The notes under the pieces were generated by a model. The model did not search any database, was not told the DNA's origin, and saw nothing but the letters and a program-made list of their open reading frames with translations. This document shows positions 1 to 9,614 of a stretch of DNA of 64,000 nt, one piece after another. The stretch's first letter is position 1. Every line of letters begins with the position of its first letter. Made by a program: the position numbers and the translations under genes. Source of the stretch: Candidatus Nitrospira allomarina (GTDB lineage: Bacteria; Nitrospirota; Nitrospiria; Nitrospirales; UBA8639); NCBI RefSeq assembly GCF_032050975.1, contig NZ_CP116967.1, forward strand, positions 3,283,001 to 3,347,000, given 5' to 3'.

Positions 1-1282
1 GGATGGCAACCCCTATCTCGATGCAACAGCATCCATCTGGGTCAATATTCATGGGCATCGACATCCTCGCATTGATGAGGCCATTCGTCATCAACTTACC
101 CAGGTAGCTCATACGACGTTGCTGGGACTTTCCAATCCACCGGCCATTCAATTGGCGAAGGCTCTTATTCGCCTGGCGCCCAAAGGGTTACAAAAAGTCT
201 TCTATTCCGACAACGGCTCCACCGCTGTTGAAGTGGCGGCCAAAATGGCTATTCAGTATTGGCAACAATGTCCGAATCCCCAACCACAAAAAACCCGGTT
301 TATCCATCTTGGCATGTCCTATCACGGGGACACGGTGGGAGGAATGAGCCTCAGCGGAGTCGAATTGTTCCGCAGATCTTTTTCTCCACTCCTTTTTGCA
401 AGCCATGACGTGGAGCCCCCTTATTGCTATCGATGTCCCCTTCAATTGCATTTCCCTCACTGTCGGCTCGCCTGTCTTGAGCCGCTTGAAAAACTTCTTT
501 CCACACAGCATCAAGAAATTGCAGGTCTCATTCTTGAGCCCATGGTGCAAGCGGTCGCCGGGATCATTCCTTCGCCTCCAGGATACTTGAAACGTGTCAG
601 GGAGTTATGCACGCGGTACAATGTCCTATTCATTGCCGATGAGGTTGCCACCGGGTTTGGACGAACAGGTCGGATGTTTGCCTGTGAGCATGAAGGCATT
701 TCTCCGGATATCATGGCTATTGCCAAAGGTTTAACGGGAGGCTATCTCCCATTGGCCGCCACACTGACGACAAACGCCATTTATGAGGCATTTTTGGGAG
801 AAGGGCACGAAAACAAAACATTTTTCCATGGACACAGTTATGCGGGGAATCCCTTGGGATGCGCGGCGGCTCTGGCCAACCTTGCCATCTTTAAAAGTGA
901 ACGAACTCTCGCAAAGCTTCAACGACGGATCCCTAAATTTCGCAGAGCTCTAGCCTCCCTGACCGAAGACCCTTGGGTTGGGGATATCCGGCAATGTGGC
1001 TTTATGGTTGGGATTGAATTAGTTCAACAAAAATCCCAAAAAATGCCGTTCCCGGCCTCCGAACGTATTGGCCAGAAAATAGCCATGACCGCGAGAACAT
1101 TAGGACTGCTGATCCGTCCCATCGGGACCATTATGATTCTCATTCCTCCCCTTTCGGCAAGTATCAAAGAACTCGATCAAATGGTGTCTATTTTAAGACT
1201 GGCCATATCAGTGGTCCGTGCATCCGGCACATCTTTCTCCATACCATCACCTCCGGAAGCATTGAAGCGGCCCTTGGACTAG
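1..1282 (+). CDS. bioA: Adenosylmethionine-8-amino-7-oxononanoate aminotransferase, 5' end cut by window
   Basis: BioA is a PLP-dependent class III aminotransferase that converts 8-amino-7-oxononanoate to 7,8-diaminononanoate in cytoplasmic biotin synthesis, using S-adenosylmethionine as amino donor. The frame is already open at base 2 (first residues DGNPYLDATASIW), so the true start lies left of the window and the TTG at 119 is not the start. Visible motifs, in order, are YSDNGSTAVEVAAKMA (cofactor phosphate region), DEVATGFGRTG (PLP-binding Asp), AKGLTGGYLPL (Schiff-base Lys) and HGHSYAGNPLGCAAA. About 426 codons are visible, close to full length. It converges on the SAM hydrolase gene and the two stop codons overlap in the palindrome CTAG. 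Its paralogues (other class III aminotransferases) are less likely given the HGHSYAGNP signature. Other biotin genes are presumably upstream, outside the window. Confidence 0.9.
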   Translation, partial: DGNPYLDATASIWVNIHGHRHPRIDEAIRHQLTQVAHTTLLGLSNPPAIQLAKALIRLAPKGLQKVFYSDNGSTAVEVAAKMAIQYWQQCPNPQPQKTRFIHLGMSYHGDTVGGMSLSGVELFRRSFSPLLFASHDVEPPYCYRCPLQLHFPHCRLACLEPLEKLLSTQHQEIAGLILEPMVQAVAGIIPSPPGYLKRVRELCTRYNVLFIADEVATGFGRTGRMFACEHEGISPDIMAIAKGLTGGYLPLAATLTTNAIYEAFLGEGHENKTFFHGHSYAGNPLGCAAALANLAIFKSERTLAKLQRRIPKFRRALASLTEDPWVGDIRQCGFMVGIELVQQKSQKMPFPASERIGQKIAMTARTLGLLIRPIGTIMILIPPLSASIKELDQMVSILRLAISVVRASGTSFSIPSPPEALKRPLD

Positions 1283-2079
1283 ATCAGCTCAACCGTCTGA
1301 CCAATGCGCAATTGACATCGGTCCACGGCCCGTCCCTGCTTCACAAAAATCTCGATATGCCCATTACTATTTATGAGACCTTCCGGGTATCCCAAGGCAC
1401 CTTCTTCGTAATGTGTTTTTATTCCCTTGATGACCACCTCTCCAATTTTGAGCCCGGAGTATTCTTTCTTGGTCACTGATCGAAACATCTCTATGTCGGT
1501 CAGGGTCACATTCGTTATGGCATTGCCAAAATGGTCAATATAGACAATTCGCCCATGTAGGGCATGCCCTTCCATACGTGGGGGATCAAGGGGAAGTCTG
1601 ACATAATCATGAATGAGGCGCCCGTACGAACCGGGAACCTGCCCCTTCGTCAACCAGGCTGCTGAAGGCGCAAATAAATCCCGTCCATCAAACGTCGCTC
1701 CCATGGAGTCCAATCGATATTGTTTATTTTCAATCGATCGAACTTGAACCGCGCTTTCCTCTTGAAGTACGTAGGTTAAGACCCCATTATCCGGAGCCAG
1801 GAAAAAATGCCTGGAAGTTGAGGCCAAAATTGGTCTTCGAGAGCTCCCCACCCCCGGGTCTACGACCACCACATGTACCGTTCCATCTGGAAAATATTGA
1901 TAGCATGATTTCAAAAAAAATGCCGCTTGTTCAACCCCATGCGCCGGAATTCGATGTGTCAGATCGACGATGCGTATTTGAGAATTTATGCCGAGCATTA
2001 CGCCCTTCATACTTGGAACAAAATAATCGACATCCCCAAAATCAGTGACCAACGTAACCAAAGAAATGGCGGAAGTCAT
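1279..2079 (-). CDS. S-adenosyl-L-methionine hydrolase/hydroxide adenosyltransferase family protein (DUF62)
   Basis: The 266-residue protein belongs to the DUF62 family, whose characterised bacterial and archaeal members hydrolyse S-adenosylmethionine to adenosine and methionine and are related to fluorinase and chlorinase. Seen: LVTDFGDVDYFVPSMKG at the N-terminus, VDPGVGSSRRPI near residue 75, LAPDNGVLTYVL, then FDGRDLFAPSAAWL and YIDHFGNAITN, the positions of the conserved Asp-Arg-His catalytic set. No halogenase loop is claimed. It is the last gene of the pyr operon, 2 bp after greA, and ends tail to tail with bioA. Its physiological role here is not known; turnover of SAM or relief of its toxicity is a guess. 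Confidence 0.85.
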   Translation of the reverse strand: MTSAISLVTLVTDFGDVDYFVPSMKGVMLGINSQIRIVDLTHRIPAHGVEQAAFFLKSCYQYFPDGTVHVVVVDPGVGSSRRPILASTSRHFFLAPDNGVLTYVLQEESAVQVRSIENKQYRLDSMGATFDGRDLFAPSAAWLTKGQVPGSYGRLIHDYVRLPLDPPRMEGHALHGRIVYIDHFGNAITNVTLTDIEMFRSVTKKEYSGLKIGEVVIKGIKTHYEEGALGYPEGLINSNGHIEIFVKQGRAVDRCQLRIGQTVELI

Positions 2080-2081
2080 GA

Positions 2082-2558
2082 TTATAGCTCCTCAAAACAA
2101 ATGGACTGGATTTGATATTCAATAACTCCGGCGGGTCGATGCACTTCAACAATATCCCCGACTCGATGCCCGATCAGCGCACGCCCAATAGGCGATTGAA
2201 CCGAAATCGAGCCATTTTTGATATCGGCTTCTTCTTGTCCCACCAAGGTATAGCGTTTTTCTTCTTGTGACTCTAAACTTAAAATGGTGACTGTGGCCCC
2301 AAACACGACTGTGTCACTCTGCCCGGGCGAAATTTCCACCACCTGAGCAATACTAAGTTTATGCTCAAGTTCGGACATCCGTGTGTCAATGAATTGTTGT
2401 TGCTCCTTGGCGGCTTTATATTCGGCATTTTCCTTGAGATCACCATGTTCACGAGCTTCGGTGATAGCTTGAATGTTTTTAGGGCGATCTTCCCGCCGCA
2501 GCCTGGCCAGTTCTGCTTGCAGTGCCTCATACCCTTTTTTGGTCATAGGAATTTTCAT
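2082..2558 (-). CDS. greA: Transcription elongation factor GreA
   Basis: GreA enters the secondary channel of backtracked RNA polymerase and stimulates cleavage of the transcript 3' end. The 158-residue length is normal for the family. The N-terminal coiled coil (about residues 1-75) carries EAREHGDLKENAEYKAAKE, the conserved acidic tip region, and the C-terminal FKBP-like domain contains SVQSPIGRALIGHRVGDIVE. The start codon at 2558 gives the standard N-terminus MKIPMTKKGYEALQ. It lies 74 bp after carB and 2 bp before the SAM hydrolase gene, so it is probably co-transcribed with the pyrimidine genes, though it may also have its own promoter in the carB-greA gap. Confidence 0.95.
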   Translation of the reverse strand: MKIPMTKKGYEALQAELARLRREDRPKNIQAITEAREHGDLKENAEYKAAKEQQQFIDTRMSELEHKLSIAQVVEISPGQSDTVVFGATVTILSLESQEEKRYTLVGQEEADIKNGSISVQSPIGRALIGHRVGDIVEVHRPAGVIEYQIQSICFEEL

Positions 2559-2632
2559 GAACCCTCACTCCCCTCTCTAAAGCATGGAAATCGGATGTCA
2601 ATCATCCAACATCGCGTCACGTCCATTTAGGC

Positions 2633-5600
2633 TTACCTGCCTGGCATCGCAGAATGATATTCCTGCAGACAGCGAACCTCCATGGATGTTTTCTTCATCG
2701 CCTCTATTCCTGAGATGGCGGCTTGCGCAGCCTGAATGGTCGTAAAATAAGGAATTCCGCCGAAGACGGATGCCCTTCGTATCGGCGCGGAATCATCCTG
2801 TGAAGAGGCACCTCCCACCGTATTTACGACTAATGACAGCTCTTTATTTTTGAGTAGATCTTCGATATGGGGCCGAGCCTCATTGATTTTATTCACCGTA
2901 ACCACGGTGATCCCATGGGTCCGCAAAAAGGCGGCGGTTCCCTTCGTGGCATTCAGTGAAAAGCCGAGCTGCGAAAGTCGCTGTGCGATAGCAAGCGTCG
3001 CGGGTTTATCTCCATCTTTCACGCTGAGAAGGGCAGTCCCTGCCAAAGGCAATGGCATTCCCGATGCGGCCTGTGATTTGGCAAACGCCCAACCGAAACT
3101 TCGATCAATCCCCATGACTTCGCCCGTCGAACGCATCTCGGGCCCCAACAATACATCGGCGACGCCAAGTTTGGTAAATGGAAAGACGGCCTCTTTAATG
3201 GCAATGTGGGAAAAAAGTGGGCACTGCGTAAAGCCTAAGTCTTTCAGGGTTCGCCCTGCCATAACTTTCATCGCATGTTTGGCCAAAGGTACACCGATGG
3301 CCTTACTGACAAAAGGGACCGTGCGGGAAGCGCGAGGATTAACCTCCAAGATATATACCGACCCACCCTTGACGGCATATTGAATATTCATTAGGCCCAC
3401 CACGTGTAATTCTTTGGCCAGAAGTATGGTTTGGTGATTGATCGCCTTCAGAATATCGGCATTAAGGGAATGGGCAGGTAAGGAACACGCTGAATCTCCT
3501 GAATGAATGCCTGCCATCTCGACATGTTCCATGATGGCAGCCACCACGACGTCTGTTCCATCGGCGATGGCATCCACATCAACTTCTATGGCATCTTCAA
3601 GGTAATCATCAATTAGCAAAGGATGTCTTCCCAAATCCATCTCGTGTCTCTGAAGGTATTCGTCTAATGCGTCGGCATCATACACAATTTGCATGGCACG
3701 CCCCCCCAACACATACGATGGGCGGACCATCACTGGATAACCAATGTTGACGGCTATAATATGAGCTTCATGTGAGGACCGGGCGGTACCGTTTTGTGGC
3801 TGCAGGAGATTCAATTCAATTAACAAATCACTGAATCGTTTTCGATCTTCCGCACGGTCAATGGCATCAGGTTGTGTCCCCAAAATTTTGACCCCTTCCT
3901 GCTCTAACGGGACGGCAAGCTTGAGAGGCGTTTGTCCACCGAATTGCACGACGACCCCGTCCGGTCGTTCAGTCAGAATAATCCGCAAGACCTCTTCTTT
4001 GGTCAACGGTTCAAAATACAAACGATCGGAAATATCATAATCCGTACTGACGGTTTCCGGATTACAATTGACCATAATCGTTTCTATGCCTTCTTCTTTT
4101 AGGGCCATTGCGGCATGCACACAACAATAATCAAATTCAATGCCCTGCCCAATGCGGTTCGGCCCTCCGCCTAAAATCATGATTTTTCTTTTTTGAGTAG
4201 GGCGGGATTCACAGGAGAAACCCGACGTTGAATAGAGATAGGGTGTATGCGCCTCAAACTCTGCGCCACAGGTATCCACTCTTTTAAACACCGTGCCATA
4301 GCCAGATCCCCTGACCTGTCGCCATTGACGAATCGTATCTTCCTCTCTTCCGATGAGTTGACCGAGCCGTTGATCTGAAAATCCAAGACCTTTTGCTTGT
4401 TCAAGGAGAGTCACCAGGGAATCAGGGCATCCTTTGCGGGTGTCGTGTGAACGATCGTTCCCAACTTCCGCCTTGTTTCTACGAACCCATTCCGCCTCAA
4501 AATCTACGAGTTCTTCAATCTCATGCAAAAACCAGGGGTCAACTCGCGACAGATGATAAAGCTCCTCTACCGACATTCCGATTCGGAACGCATCAGCCAG
4601 GAACCAAAGGCGATCAGCGGTCGGGATTCGAACCTGAGATTGAAGACGCTCATACAACGGATGAGCCGAGCCCGCAGAGTCTTTTTTTCCATTAAGTCCA
4701 TGTAACGACATCAACCCATACCGGTCTGTTTCAAGGGAACGAATAGCCTTCTGCAAAGCTTCTTTGAAGGTGGATCCGAGTGCCATGGCTTCTCCCACGG
4801 ATTTCATATGGGTTGTCAGCACCCGATCAACACCATCAAATTTCTCAAATGTAAACCGTGGAATTTTCACGACCACATAGTCGATGGTCGGTTCAAAACA
4901 GGCTTTTGTCACTTGCGTTATATCGTTGGGAATCTCATCAAGGGTATACCCGACGGCCAACTTCGCAGCGATCTTGGCTATCGGAAACCCGGTTGCCTTT
5001 GAAGCTAAAGCGGAGCTTCTCGATACGCGAGGATTCATTTCAATAACCATCAACGCTCCGTTGTCCGGATTCAAAGAAAATTGAATATTGGAGCCGCCGG
5101 TATCCACACCGATTTCTCGAATGATGCGGATGGCCGCGTCCCGCATATGCTGATACTCTTTATCAGACAAGGTCATGGCAGGGGCCACGGTGATACTGTC
5201 TCCGGTATGCACACCCATTGGATCGAAATTTTCGATGGGGCAGACAATAACCACATTGTCTTTGGAGTCCCGCATCACTTCTAATTCATATTCTTTCCAT
5301 CCCAGAAGCGATTGTTCGAGCAAGGCCTGTCCAACAGGACTGGTCACAAGGGCCCAATCAATATACGTATCAAACTCTTCACGATTATAGGCGATATTAC
5401 CCCCTGCTCCTCCCAGAGTGAATGATGGACGGACGATAGCCGGAAATCCAATTGTTTCAAGAAGCCGTAAGGCTTCTTCTCTTGAGCGAAATGATCCGCT
5501 GGCTGCCACATTCAATCCAATACGGGTCATCGCCTGTTTGAACAAGTCCCGATCTTCCGCTTTTTGAATCGACTCATAGGAGGCTCCGATAAGTTGCACT

Positions 5601-5935
5601 CCGTACTTTTCCAGAATACCCCGTTTCACTAGTTCCACTGTGATATTCAGGGCAGTTTGTCCGCCCATGGTGGGAAGCAGGGCATCAGGGCGCTCTCCCC
5701 CTAGAATGGCTTCCACAACTTCGACCGTGATCGGCTCCACATAGGTCCGGTCCGCGAGATCCGGGTCGGTCATAATCGTGGCGGGATTACTGTTAACGAG
5801 TATGACTTCAAAGCCTTCCTCCTTCAGAGCCCTGCAGGCTTGCGTTCCAGAATAGTCGAACTCACAGCCTTGCCCAATAACAATCGGTCCAGAGCCGATT
5901 AATAAAATTCGATGAATGTCGTTTCTTCGTGGCAT
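2633..5935 (-). CDS. carB: Carbamoyl-phosphate synthase large subunit
   Basis: CarB makes carbamoyl phosphate from bicarbonate, two ATP and ammonia channelled from CarA, feeding pyrimidine and arginine synthesis. The 1100 residues form two homologous ATP-grasp halves: the first begins at [19 protein letters not shown] (residue 10), the second at [18 protein letters not shown] (about residue 590). ATP-grasp signatures [12 protein letters not shown] and [12 protein letters not shown] are present, and the MGS-like allosteric domain (from about residue 970, [14 protein letters not shown]) ends the protein. It is slightly longer than the E. coli enzyme because of the oligomerisation segment and an extended tail. 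In this operon carB is separated from carA by sppA and an M48 protease gene, an unusual split of the two subunits. Confidence 0.97.
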   Translation of the reverse strand: MPRRNDIHRILLIGSGPIVIGQGCEFDYSGTQACRALKEEGFEVILVNSNPATIMTDPDLADRTYVEPITVEVVEAILGGERPDALLPTMGGQTALNITVELVKRGILEKYGVQLIGASYESIQKAEDRDLFKQAMTRIGLNVAASGSFRSREEALRLLETIGFPAIVRPSFTLGGAGGNIAYNREEFDTYIDWALVTSPVGQALLEQSLLGWKEYELEVMRDSKDNVVIVCPIENFDPMGVHTGDSITVAPAMTLSDKEYQHMRDAAIRIIREIGVDTGGSNIQFSLNPDNGALMVIEMNPRVSRSSALASKATGFPIAKIAAKLAVGYTLDEIPNDITQVTKACFEPTIDYVVVKIPRFTFEKFDGVDRVLTTHMKSVGEAMALGSTFKEALQKAIRSLETDRYGLMSLHGLNGKKDSAGSAHPLYERLQSQVRIPTADRLWFLADAFRIGMSVEELYHLSRVDPWFLHEIEELVDFEAEWVRRNKAEVGNDRSHDTRKGCPDSLVTLLEQAKGLGFSDQRLGQLIGREEDTIRQWRQVRGSGYGTVFKRVDTCGAEFEAHTPYLYSTSGFSCESRPTQKRKIMILGGGPNRIGQGIEFDYCCVHAAMALKEEGIETIMVNCNPETVSTDYDISDRLYFEPLTKEEVLRIILTERPDGVVVQFGGQTPLKLAVPLEQEGVKILGTQPDAIDRAEDRKRFSDLLIELNLLQPQNGTARSSHEAHIIAVNIGYPVMVRPSYVLGGRAMQIVYDADALDEYLQRHEMDLGRHPLLIDDYLEDAIEVDVDAIADGTDVVVAAIMEHVEMAGIHSGDSACSLPAHSLNADILKAINHQTILLAKELHVVGLMNIQYAVKGGSVYILEVNPRASRTVPFVSKAIGVPLAKHAMKVMAGRTLKDLGFTQCPLFSHIAIKEAVFPFTKLGVADVLLGPEMRSTGEVMGIDRSFGWAFAKSQAASGMPLPLAGTALLSVKDGDKPATLAIAQRLSQLGFSLNATKGTAAFLRTHGITVVTVNKINEARPHIEDLLKNKELSLVVNTVGGASSQDDSAPIRRASVFGGIPYFTTIQAAQAAISGIEAMKKTSMEVRCLQEYHSAMPGR

Positions 5936-5944
5936 GATGGGCTC

Positions 5945-6841
5945 TCAGGATTTTGAAACCGATCCAGATCTCGGTTTTTTAGTGGGAGATTCAGGTGATT
6001 GAGAAGGTGATGTCTCAGGATGATAAAATTTTAGTGCTTGGGGAATCCAGGCTTCAATTTGATTAATTCGGGTCACATCCGACGGATGGGTGGACAGAAA
6101 TTCTGGAATCGCATTTTGACTGCGAAAACAAAATTTCCCGATCATTTTTCTCGGACATCCACTCATACGTTCCCAAAACGGCACCGCTTCCCTCGGATCG
6201 TAGCCGGCCTTGGCCATCAATTGCAGCCCGATAAAATCGGCTTCGGTTTCCTGGTCACGGGAATTGGGAAGGGCCACCCCTACTCCATAGGCACTCATGG
6301 CTCCAATAGCCAAACCAGGGTCGACGCCACCGGCGGCGGCTCCAGCCAAAGCACCGAGTTGACCAATTTGTTCCAAAATTCCACGACTGTATCGCTCGGC
6401 TCCATGCCGTTGCAACGCATGGGCAACTTCATGTGCCATGACCGTTGCCAGCCCGCCTTCTGTTTTTGTGTATTTTAAAATGCCGGTAAACACCGCCACT
6501 TTTCCACCAGGCAATGCAAAAGCATTCACTTGATCATCATCTTGAATGACAGCGAATTCCCAGACATATTCCGGTTTTTGGGCTGCCTTGGCAATGCGTT
6601 GTCCCACACGATTCACCATTAACGCTATTTCCGGATCCCTACTTAATGGGGCCGACTTTAAAACCTCGCGAAATGCCGCAAGTCCCAGGGCAATTTCCTT
6701 TTCTTCCGAAATATAAATCAATTGGTCTCTAGCCGTCCCCGGAGCCTTTTGACATGCTGAACTTAGCAACAGGATGGCACATACCGCACAGGCCAAGAGC
6801 CATTGGAATGCCTTTGCCGAATCCGGTGGATCGTTGGTCAT
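5945..6841 (-). CDS. M48 family metalloprotease, lipoprotein
   Basis: A 298-residue zinc metallopeptidase of the M48 (Oma1/BepA-like) type. A hydrophobic N-terminus ends in the lipobox LSSAC (Cys30), predicting a lipid-anchored periplasmic protein. The zinc motif HEVAH sits at residues 137-141 and the third-ligand segment ETEADFIG at about 198-205; AFALPGGKVAVFTG precedes it as usual in the family. The C-terminus (after about residue 255) is a basic, Ser/Pro-rich tail. Relatives act in outer-membrane protein quality control; that role is inferred. The gene lies 9 bp before carB in the pyr operon, and 36 bp after sppA, so two envelope proteases sit between carA and carB. Confidence 0.85.
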   Translation of the reverse strand: MTNDPPDSAKAFQWLLACAVCAILLLSSACQKAPGTARDQLIYISEEKEIALGLAAFREVLKSAPLSRDPEIALMVNRVGQRIAKAAQKPEYVWEFAVIQDDDQVNAFALPGGKVAVFTGILKYTKTEGGLATVMAHEVAHALQRHGAERYSRGILEQIGQLGALAGAAAGGVDPGLAIGAMSAYGVGVALPNSRDQETEADFIGLQLMAKAGYDPREAVPFWERMSGCPRKMIGKFCFRSQNAIPEFLSTHPSDVTRINQIEAWIPQALKFYHPETSPSQSPESPTKKPRSGSVSKS

Positions 6842-6877
6842 GGGAACAACATTTCTTACATCAGAACAATATCGATT

Positions 6878-7840
6878 TTACGGCATCCACATGTACAACA
6901 TTTGTGGTGTCCCTCCGGTTAACACGTTGAAGAGAGAATGCGAATCGACCTGTGGAAACCCGATAGGCCCAATCTGAGGAGGATCAAACCGTGAGTAGAT
7001 ATTCTGATGAGTTCCCCCTCCCCTCGTGTAGGTGACGACCTTGGCCTGTTCCAAATTTGCCTCCTTTTTGGCCAAATCTATCGCCTCATCCAAATATCCA
7101 ATGCTATCCACAAGACCCTTGGATTTGGCAATATCAGCCGTAAAAATCCGTCCGTCAGCTACCGTGCGAATCTGCTCCATGCTTAATCCGGGTCTTCCCT
7201 CTTTCACCACCGAAAGGAATTGCTCAAACAAATGATCAATGGTCCCTTGGAAGATAGCCCGCTCTTCATCATCCATTGGCCGGAATGGAGAGCCCATAGA
7301 TTTTTTAGGACCCGAAACAATCGCCGCCGGTTGGACCCCGACTTTTTCCAACAGCCCCTCTGCATTCATGGTCACCATGATGACCCCGATACTTCCGGTA
7401 ATGGTTGAGGGATGTGCAAAAATATGGTCGGCGGCCATCGCAATGTAATATCCGCCGGAAGTGCCTAAATCCATAATTGCCGCAATGATGGGGACAGCGC
7501 GTTTTTTCTTGTAGACTTTCAGCTCATGATATACCAGATCTGAGGCCGTGACTGATCCTCCTGGAGTATTTATTCGAAGGATGATAGCTTTGACATGTTC
7601 ATCCTCTTCGGCTTTGGTCAATTCCTCTTTGATCCGTGCCGGAAGACTGGGTTCCTCCAAGATACCCGATGCTTTGCCTGTCGTCAGCATGCCCGAGATA
7701 TCAATCAACAGCACTTTATCCTTTCCCTCACCAGAAATGATGGCCTCCCGGAGTTTTCCTCCTCCGGGAAACAGATCAATATGGATGCACCCGCTGACCG
7801 TAAAAAGAAAAAGAATCAGAAAACAACGAGTCATCAACAT
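6878..7840 (-). CDS. sppA: Signal peptide peptidase SppA, lipoprotein-type
   Basis: SppA is a serine/lysine-dyad protease (family S49) that degrades cleaved signal peptides. This 320-residue, single-domain version has a short N-terminal hydrophobic stretch ending in VSGC (Cys18), so it may be lipid-anchored rather than integral. The nucleophile is Ser128 in GTSGGYYIAMAADH, and the general-base Lys is in SGPKKSMGSPFRPM (about residues 179-180). INTPGGSVTASD forms the usual substrate groove. The start codon overlaps the carA stop codon in TAATG (shared base 7840), so it is translationally coupled to carA. It has no metabolic link to carbamoyl phosphate; the placement in the pyr operon is a lineage-specific arrangement. 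Confidence 0.9.
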   Translation of the reverse strand: MLMTRCFLILFLFTVSGCIHIDLFPGGGKLREAIISGEGKDKVLLIDISGMLTTGKASGILEEPSLPARIKEELTKAEEDEHVKAIILRINTPGGSVTASDLVYHELKVYKKKRAVPIIAAIMDLGTSGGYYIAMAADHIFAHPSTITGSIGVIMVTMNAEGLLEKVGVQPAAIVSGPKKSMGSPFRPMDDEERAIFQGTIDHLFEQFLSVVKEGRPGLSMEQIRTVADGRIFTADIAKSKGLVDSIGYLDEAIDLAKKEANLEQAKVVTYTRGGGTHQNIYSRFDPPQIGPIGFPQVDSHSLFNVLTGGTPQMLYMWMP

Positions 7841-9024
7841 TATCCACGGCCTTTCATCATTTCCAGAAATTGTCGGAACACATACGAAGAATCATGCGGG
7901 CCCGGGGAGGCTTCCGGGTGATATTGAATGGAAAGAATTGGACTCTCTATGCCTGCCATTCCTTCACAACACCCATCATTCACACTCTGATGCGTAATTT
8001 CCATTCTTCCAACGCAGGAGTCAAACTGTTGAGACGTCAACGGCGTACAGGCACCTTCCTTGTGAGGAAGGGCAACGGCAAAATTATGGTTTTGCGAAGT
8101 AATTTCAATCTTTCGGGTGCGAAGATCCATGACTGGATGATTGGCTCCATGATGCCCAAAGGTTAGTTTATGAGTGTGCAATCCCAGGGACAATCCCAAT
8201 ACCTGATGCCCTAAACAAATTCCCAACAGTGGTTTCCACCCCAATAGCTGCTTGACGGTTTCAACTGCATAGGGCACCCCTTCGGGATCTCCTGGGCCAT
8301 TGGATAACACAATCCCATCTGGATTAAGGCGACGGACCTCTTCCGCGGTCGTCGAAGCAGGCACAACCCGAACCTGACATCCCAGGTCCACAAGACTTCG
8401 TAAAATATTCTGTTTCACACCAAAATCCATGACTACCAGTTTCAAAGGGGCCTGAGGGGTGTTTTGAGTGAAAAGGGAAGGGTTACTACTAGCCGAGTCC
8501 ATAACAACGGATCTCTCAGTCCATTCATAGGCGTCCTGACAGGTGACCTCCCTCACCAAATCACGTCCAACCAGGGAAGGCACGGCCTTCGCCTTTTCTC
8601 GCAGGGCGATGTCATCGAAATCTACATGAGAAATGATTCCCATTTGTGAGCCGTGATCACGGACATGACAGGTCAGTGCTCGCGTGTCTATCCCTTGAAT
8701 GGCCACAATACGATGCTCAATTAAATAATCTTCGAAAGATTGCCGGCTCCGCCAATTACTCCGGTACTTGGCCGCTTCACGAACAATAAACCCTTCCGCC
8801 CACACCCGATGCGACTCATCGTCTTCCGGGGTCACCCCATAATTCCCTATTTGGGTTGAGGTCATCAGTACGATTTGCCCTTTATAGGAAGGGTCGGTCA
8901 AAATTTCCTGATAGCCCGTCATGGCCGTATTAAATACCACTTCTCCTACGGTTTCGCCTTTGAAACCAAGTGCATGTCCCTGAAAGATGGTTCCATCGGC
9001 TAACGCCAGAACTGCAGGCTTCAT
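7840..9024 (-). CDS. carA: Carbamoyl-phosphate synthase small (glutaminase) subunit
   Basis: CarA hydrolyses glutamine and passes ammonia to CarB. The 394-residue protein has the N-terminal CPSase small-chain domain (FQGHALGFKGETVGEVVF onward) and a C-terminal class I glutamine amidotransferase domain. The catalytic Cys270 is in LLGICLGHQVLGLS and the His369/Glu371 pair in YHPEASPGPHDS. Its stop codon overlaps the sppA start. It follows the DUF4149 membrane protein gene by 49 bp and belongs to the PyrR-controlled operon. Length and motifs are fully standard. Confidence 0.97.
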   Translation of the reverse strand: MKPAVLALADGTIFQGHALGFKGETVGEVVFNTAMTGYQEILTDPSYKGQIVLMTSTQIGNYGVTPEDDESHRVWAEGFIVREAAKYRSNWRSRQSFEDYLIEHRIVAIQGIDTRALTCHVRDHGSQMGIISHVDFDDIALREKAKAVPSLVGRDLVREVTCQDAYEWTERSVVMDSASSNPSLFTQNTPQAPLKLVVMDFGVKQNILRSLVDLGCQVRVVPASTTAEEVRRLNPDGIVLSNGPGDPEGVPYAVETVKQLLGWKPLLGICLGHQVLGLSLGLHTHKLTFGHHGANHPVMDLRTRKIEITSQNHNFAVALPHKEGACTPLTSQQFDSCVGRMEITHQSVNDGCCEGMAGIESPILSIQYHPEASPGPHDSSYVFRQFLEMMKGRG

Positions 9025-9073
9025 GGTCTTTCCTTTTTCATCTTCTTATTTCCGTTGTACCAATCAAGAATAA

Positions 9074-9580
9074 TTATGAGCGAGAAGCTATGGAATGGTG
9101 AAAGAGAGCTTTCCGTACCTTTACAATAAGCAGTGTAGCCGCGAGCCCAAAATTCACCAAGTGGCAGGCTCGTACAACCATATGAAGACGAAAAAATTTT
9201 GCGTAGGCGGTATCTTTGTCTTCTTTTGAGATCGCCTCAAAGGCCTCTTCCTGTAAATTAATGGCTTGGGGACCAAGAACGACCAGAATGCTGAACGTCA
9301 TAAGGGCCATTCCGGCCAGAAGCCACCATTCCACGGAAGAAACGGCAAACATCTCGGAGGGGTTATGGCCAAAAGCGCGGAAGCGACTCACGGCCACCAC
9401 ACTCAATAAAATCAAAATCCAGACATTCATTAAGCCAAACCCATCAAAAACTCTCCGTAAAAAACGCCCAGCTGGTTCCATCCCGAAGGAATTAAAAACG
9501 GCAGGAATCACCAACGCAATAATGACGACTAACCCGCCCACCCATAAGATTAAGGCACACAGTTCGAAAAGAAAACCCAC
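9074..9580 (-). CDS. DUF4149-like integral membrane protein
   Basis: A 168-residue protein with four predicted membrane helices: about residues 5-30 (LCALILWVGGLVVIIALVIP), 50-68, 86-106 and 140-158. Pattern and length fit the DUF4149/TMEM205-like family, which has no established function. A predicted cytosolic helix rich in Glu/Lys (about 112-133) lies between helices 3 and 4. It sits between pyrC (34 bp upstream in reading order) and carA (49 bp downstream) and is surely co-transcribed with them. A role in transport or envelope maintenance cannot be decided from sequence. The family assignment rests on topology and recognisable N-terminal sequence, not on a search. Confidence 0.7.
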   Translation of the reverse strand: MGFLFELCALILWVGGLVVIIALVIPAVFNSFGMEPAGRFLRRVFDGFGLMNVWILILLSVVAVSRFRAFGHNPSEMFAVSSVEWWLLAGMALMTFSILVVLGPQAINLQEEAFEAISKEDKDTAYAKFFRLHMVVRACHLVNFGLAATLLIVKVRKALFHHSIASRS

Positions 9581-9614
9581 GACCCCCCCAATTAATCCGC
9601 TTCATACTTTTGAA

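Noticed and set aside
188-550. 120-codon minus-strand frame within bioA
   Set aside because: It is antisense to a clear bioA sequence, has no homology and no ribosome-binding site; a shadow frame.
2850-3383. 177-codon plus-strand frame opposite carB
   Set aside because: It lies wholly within carB, which is complete and conserved on the other strand; the composition is that of an antisense shadow.
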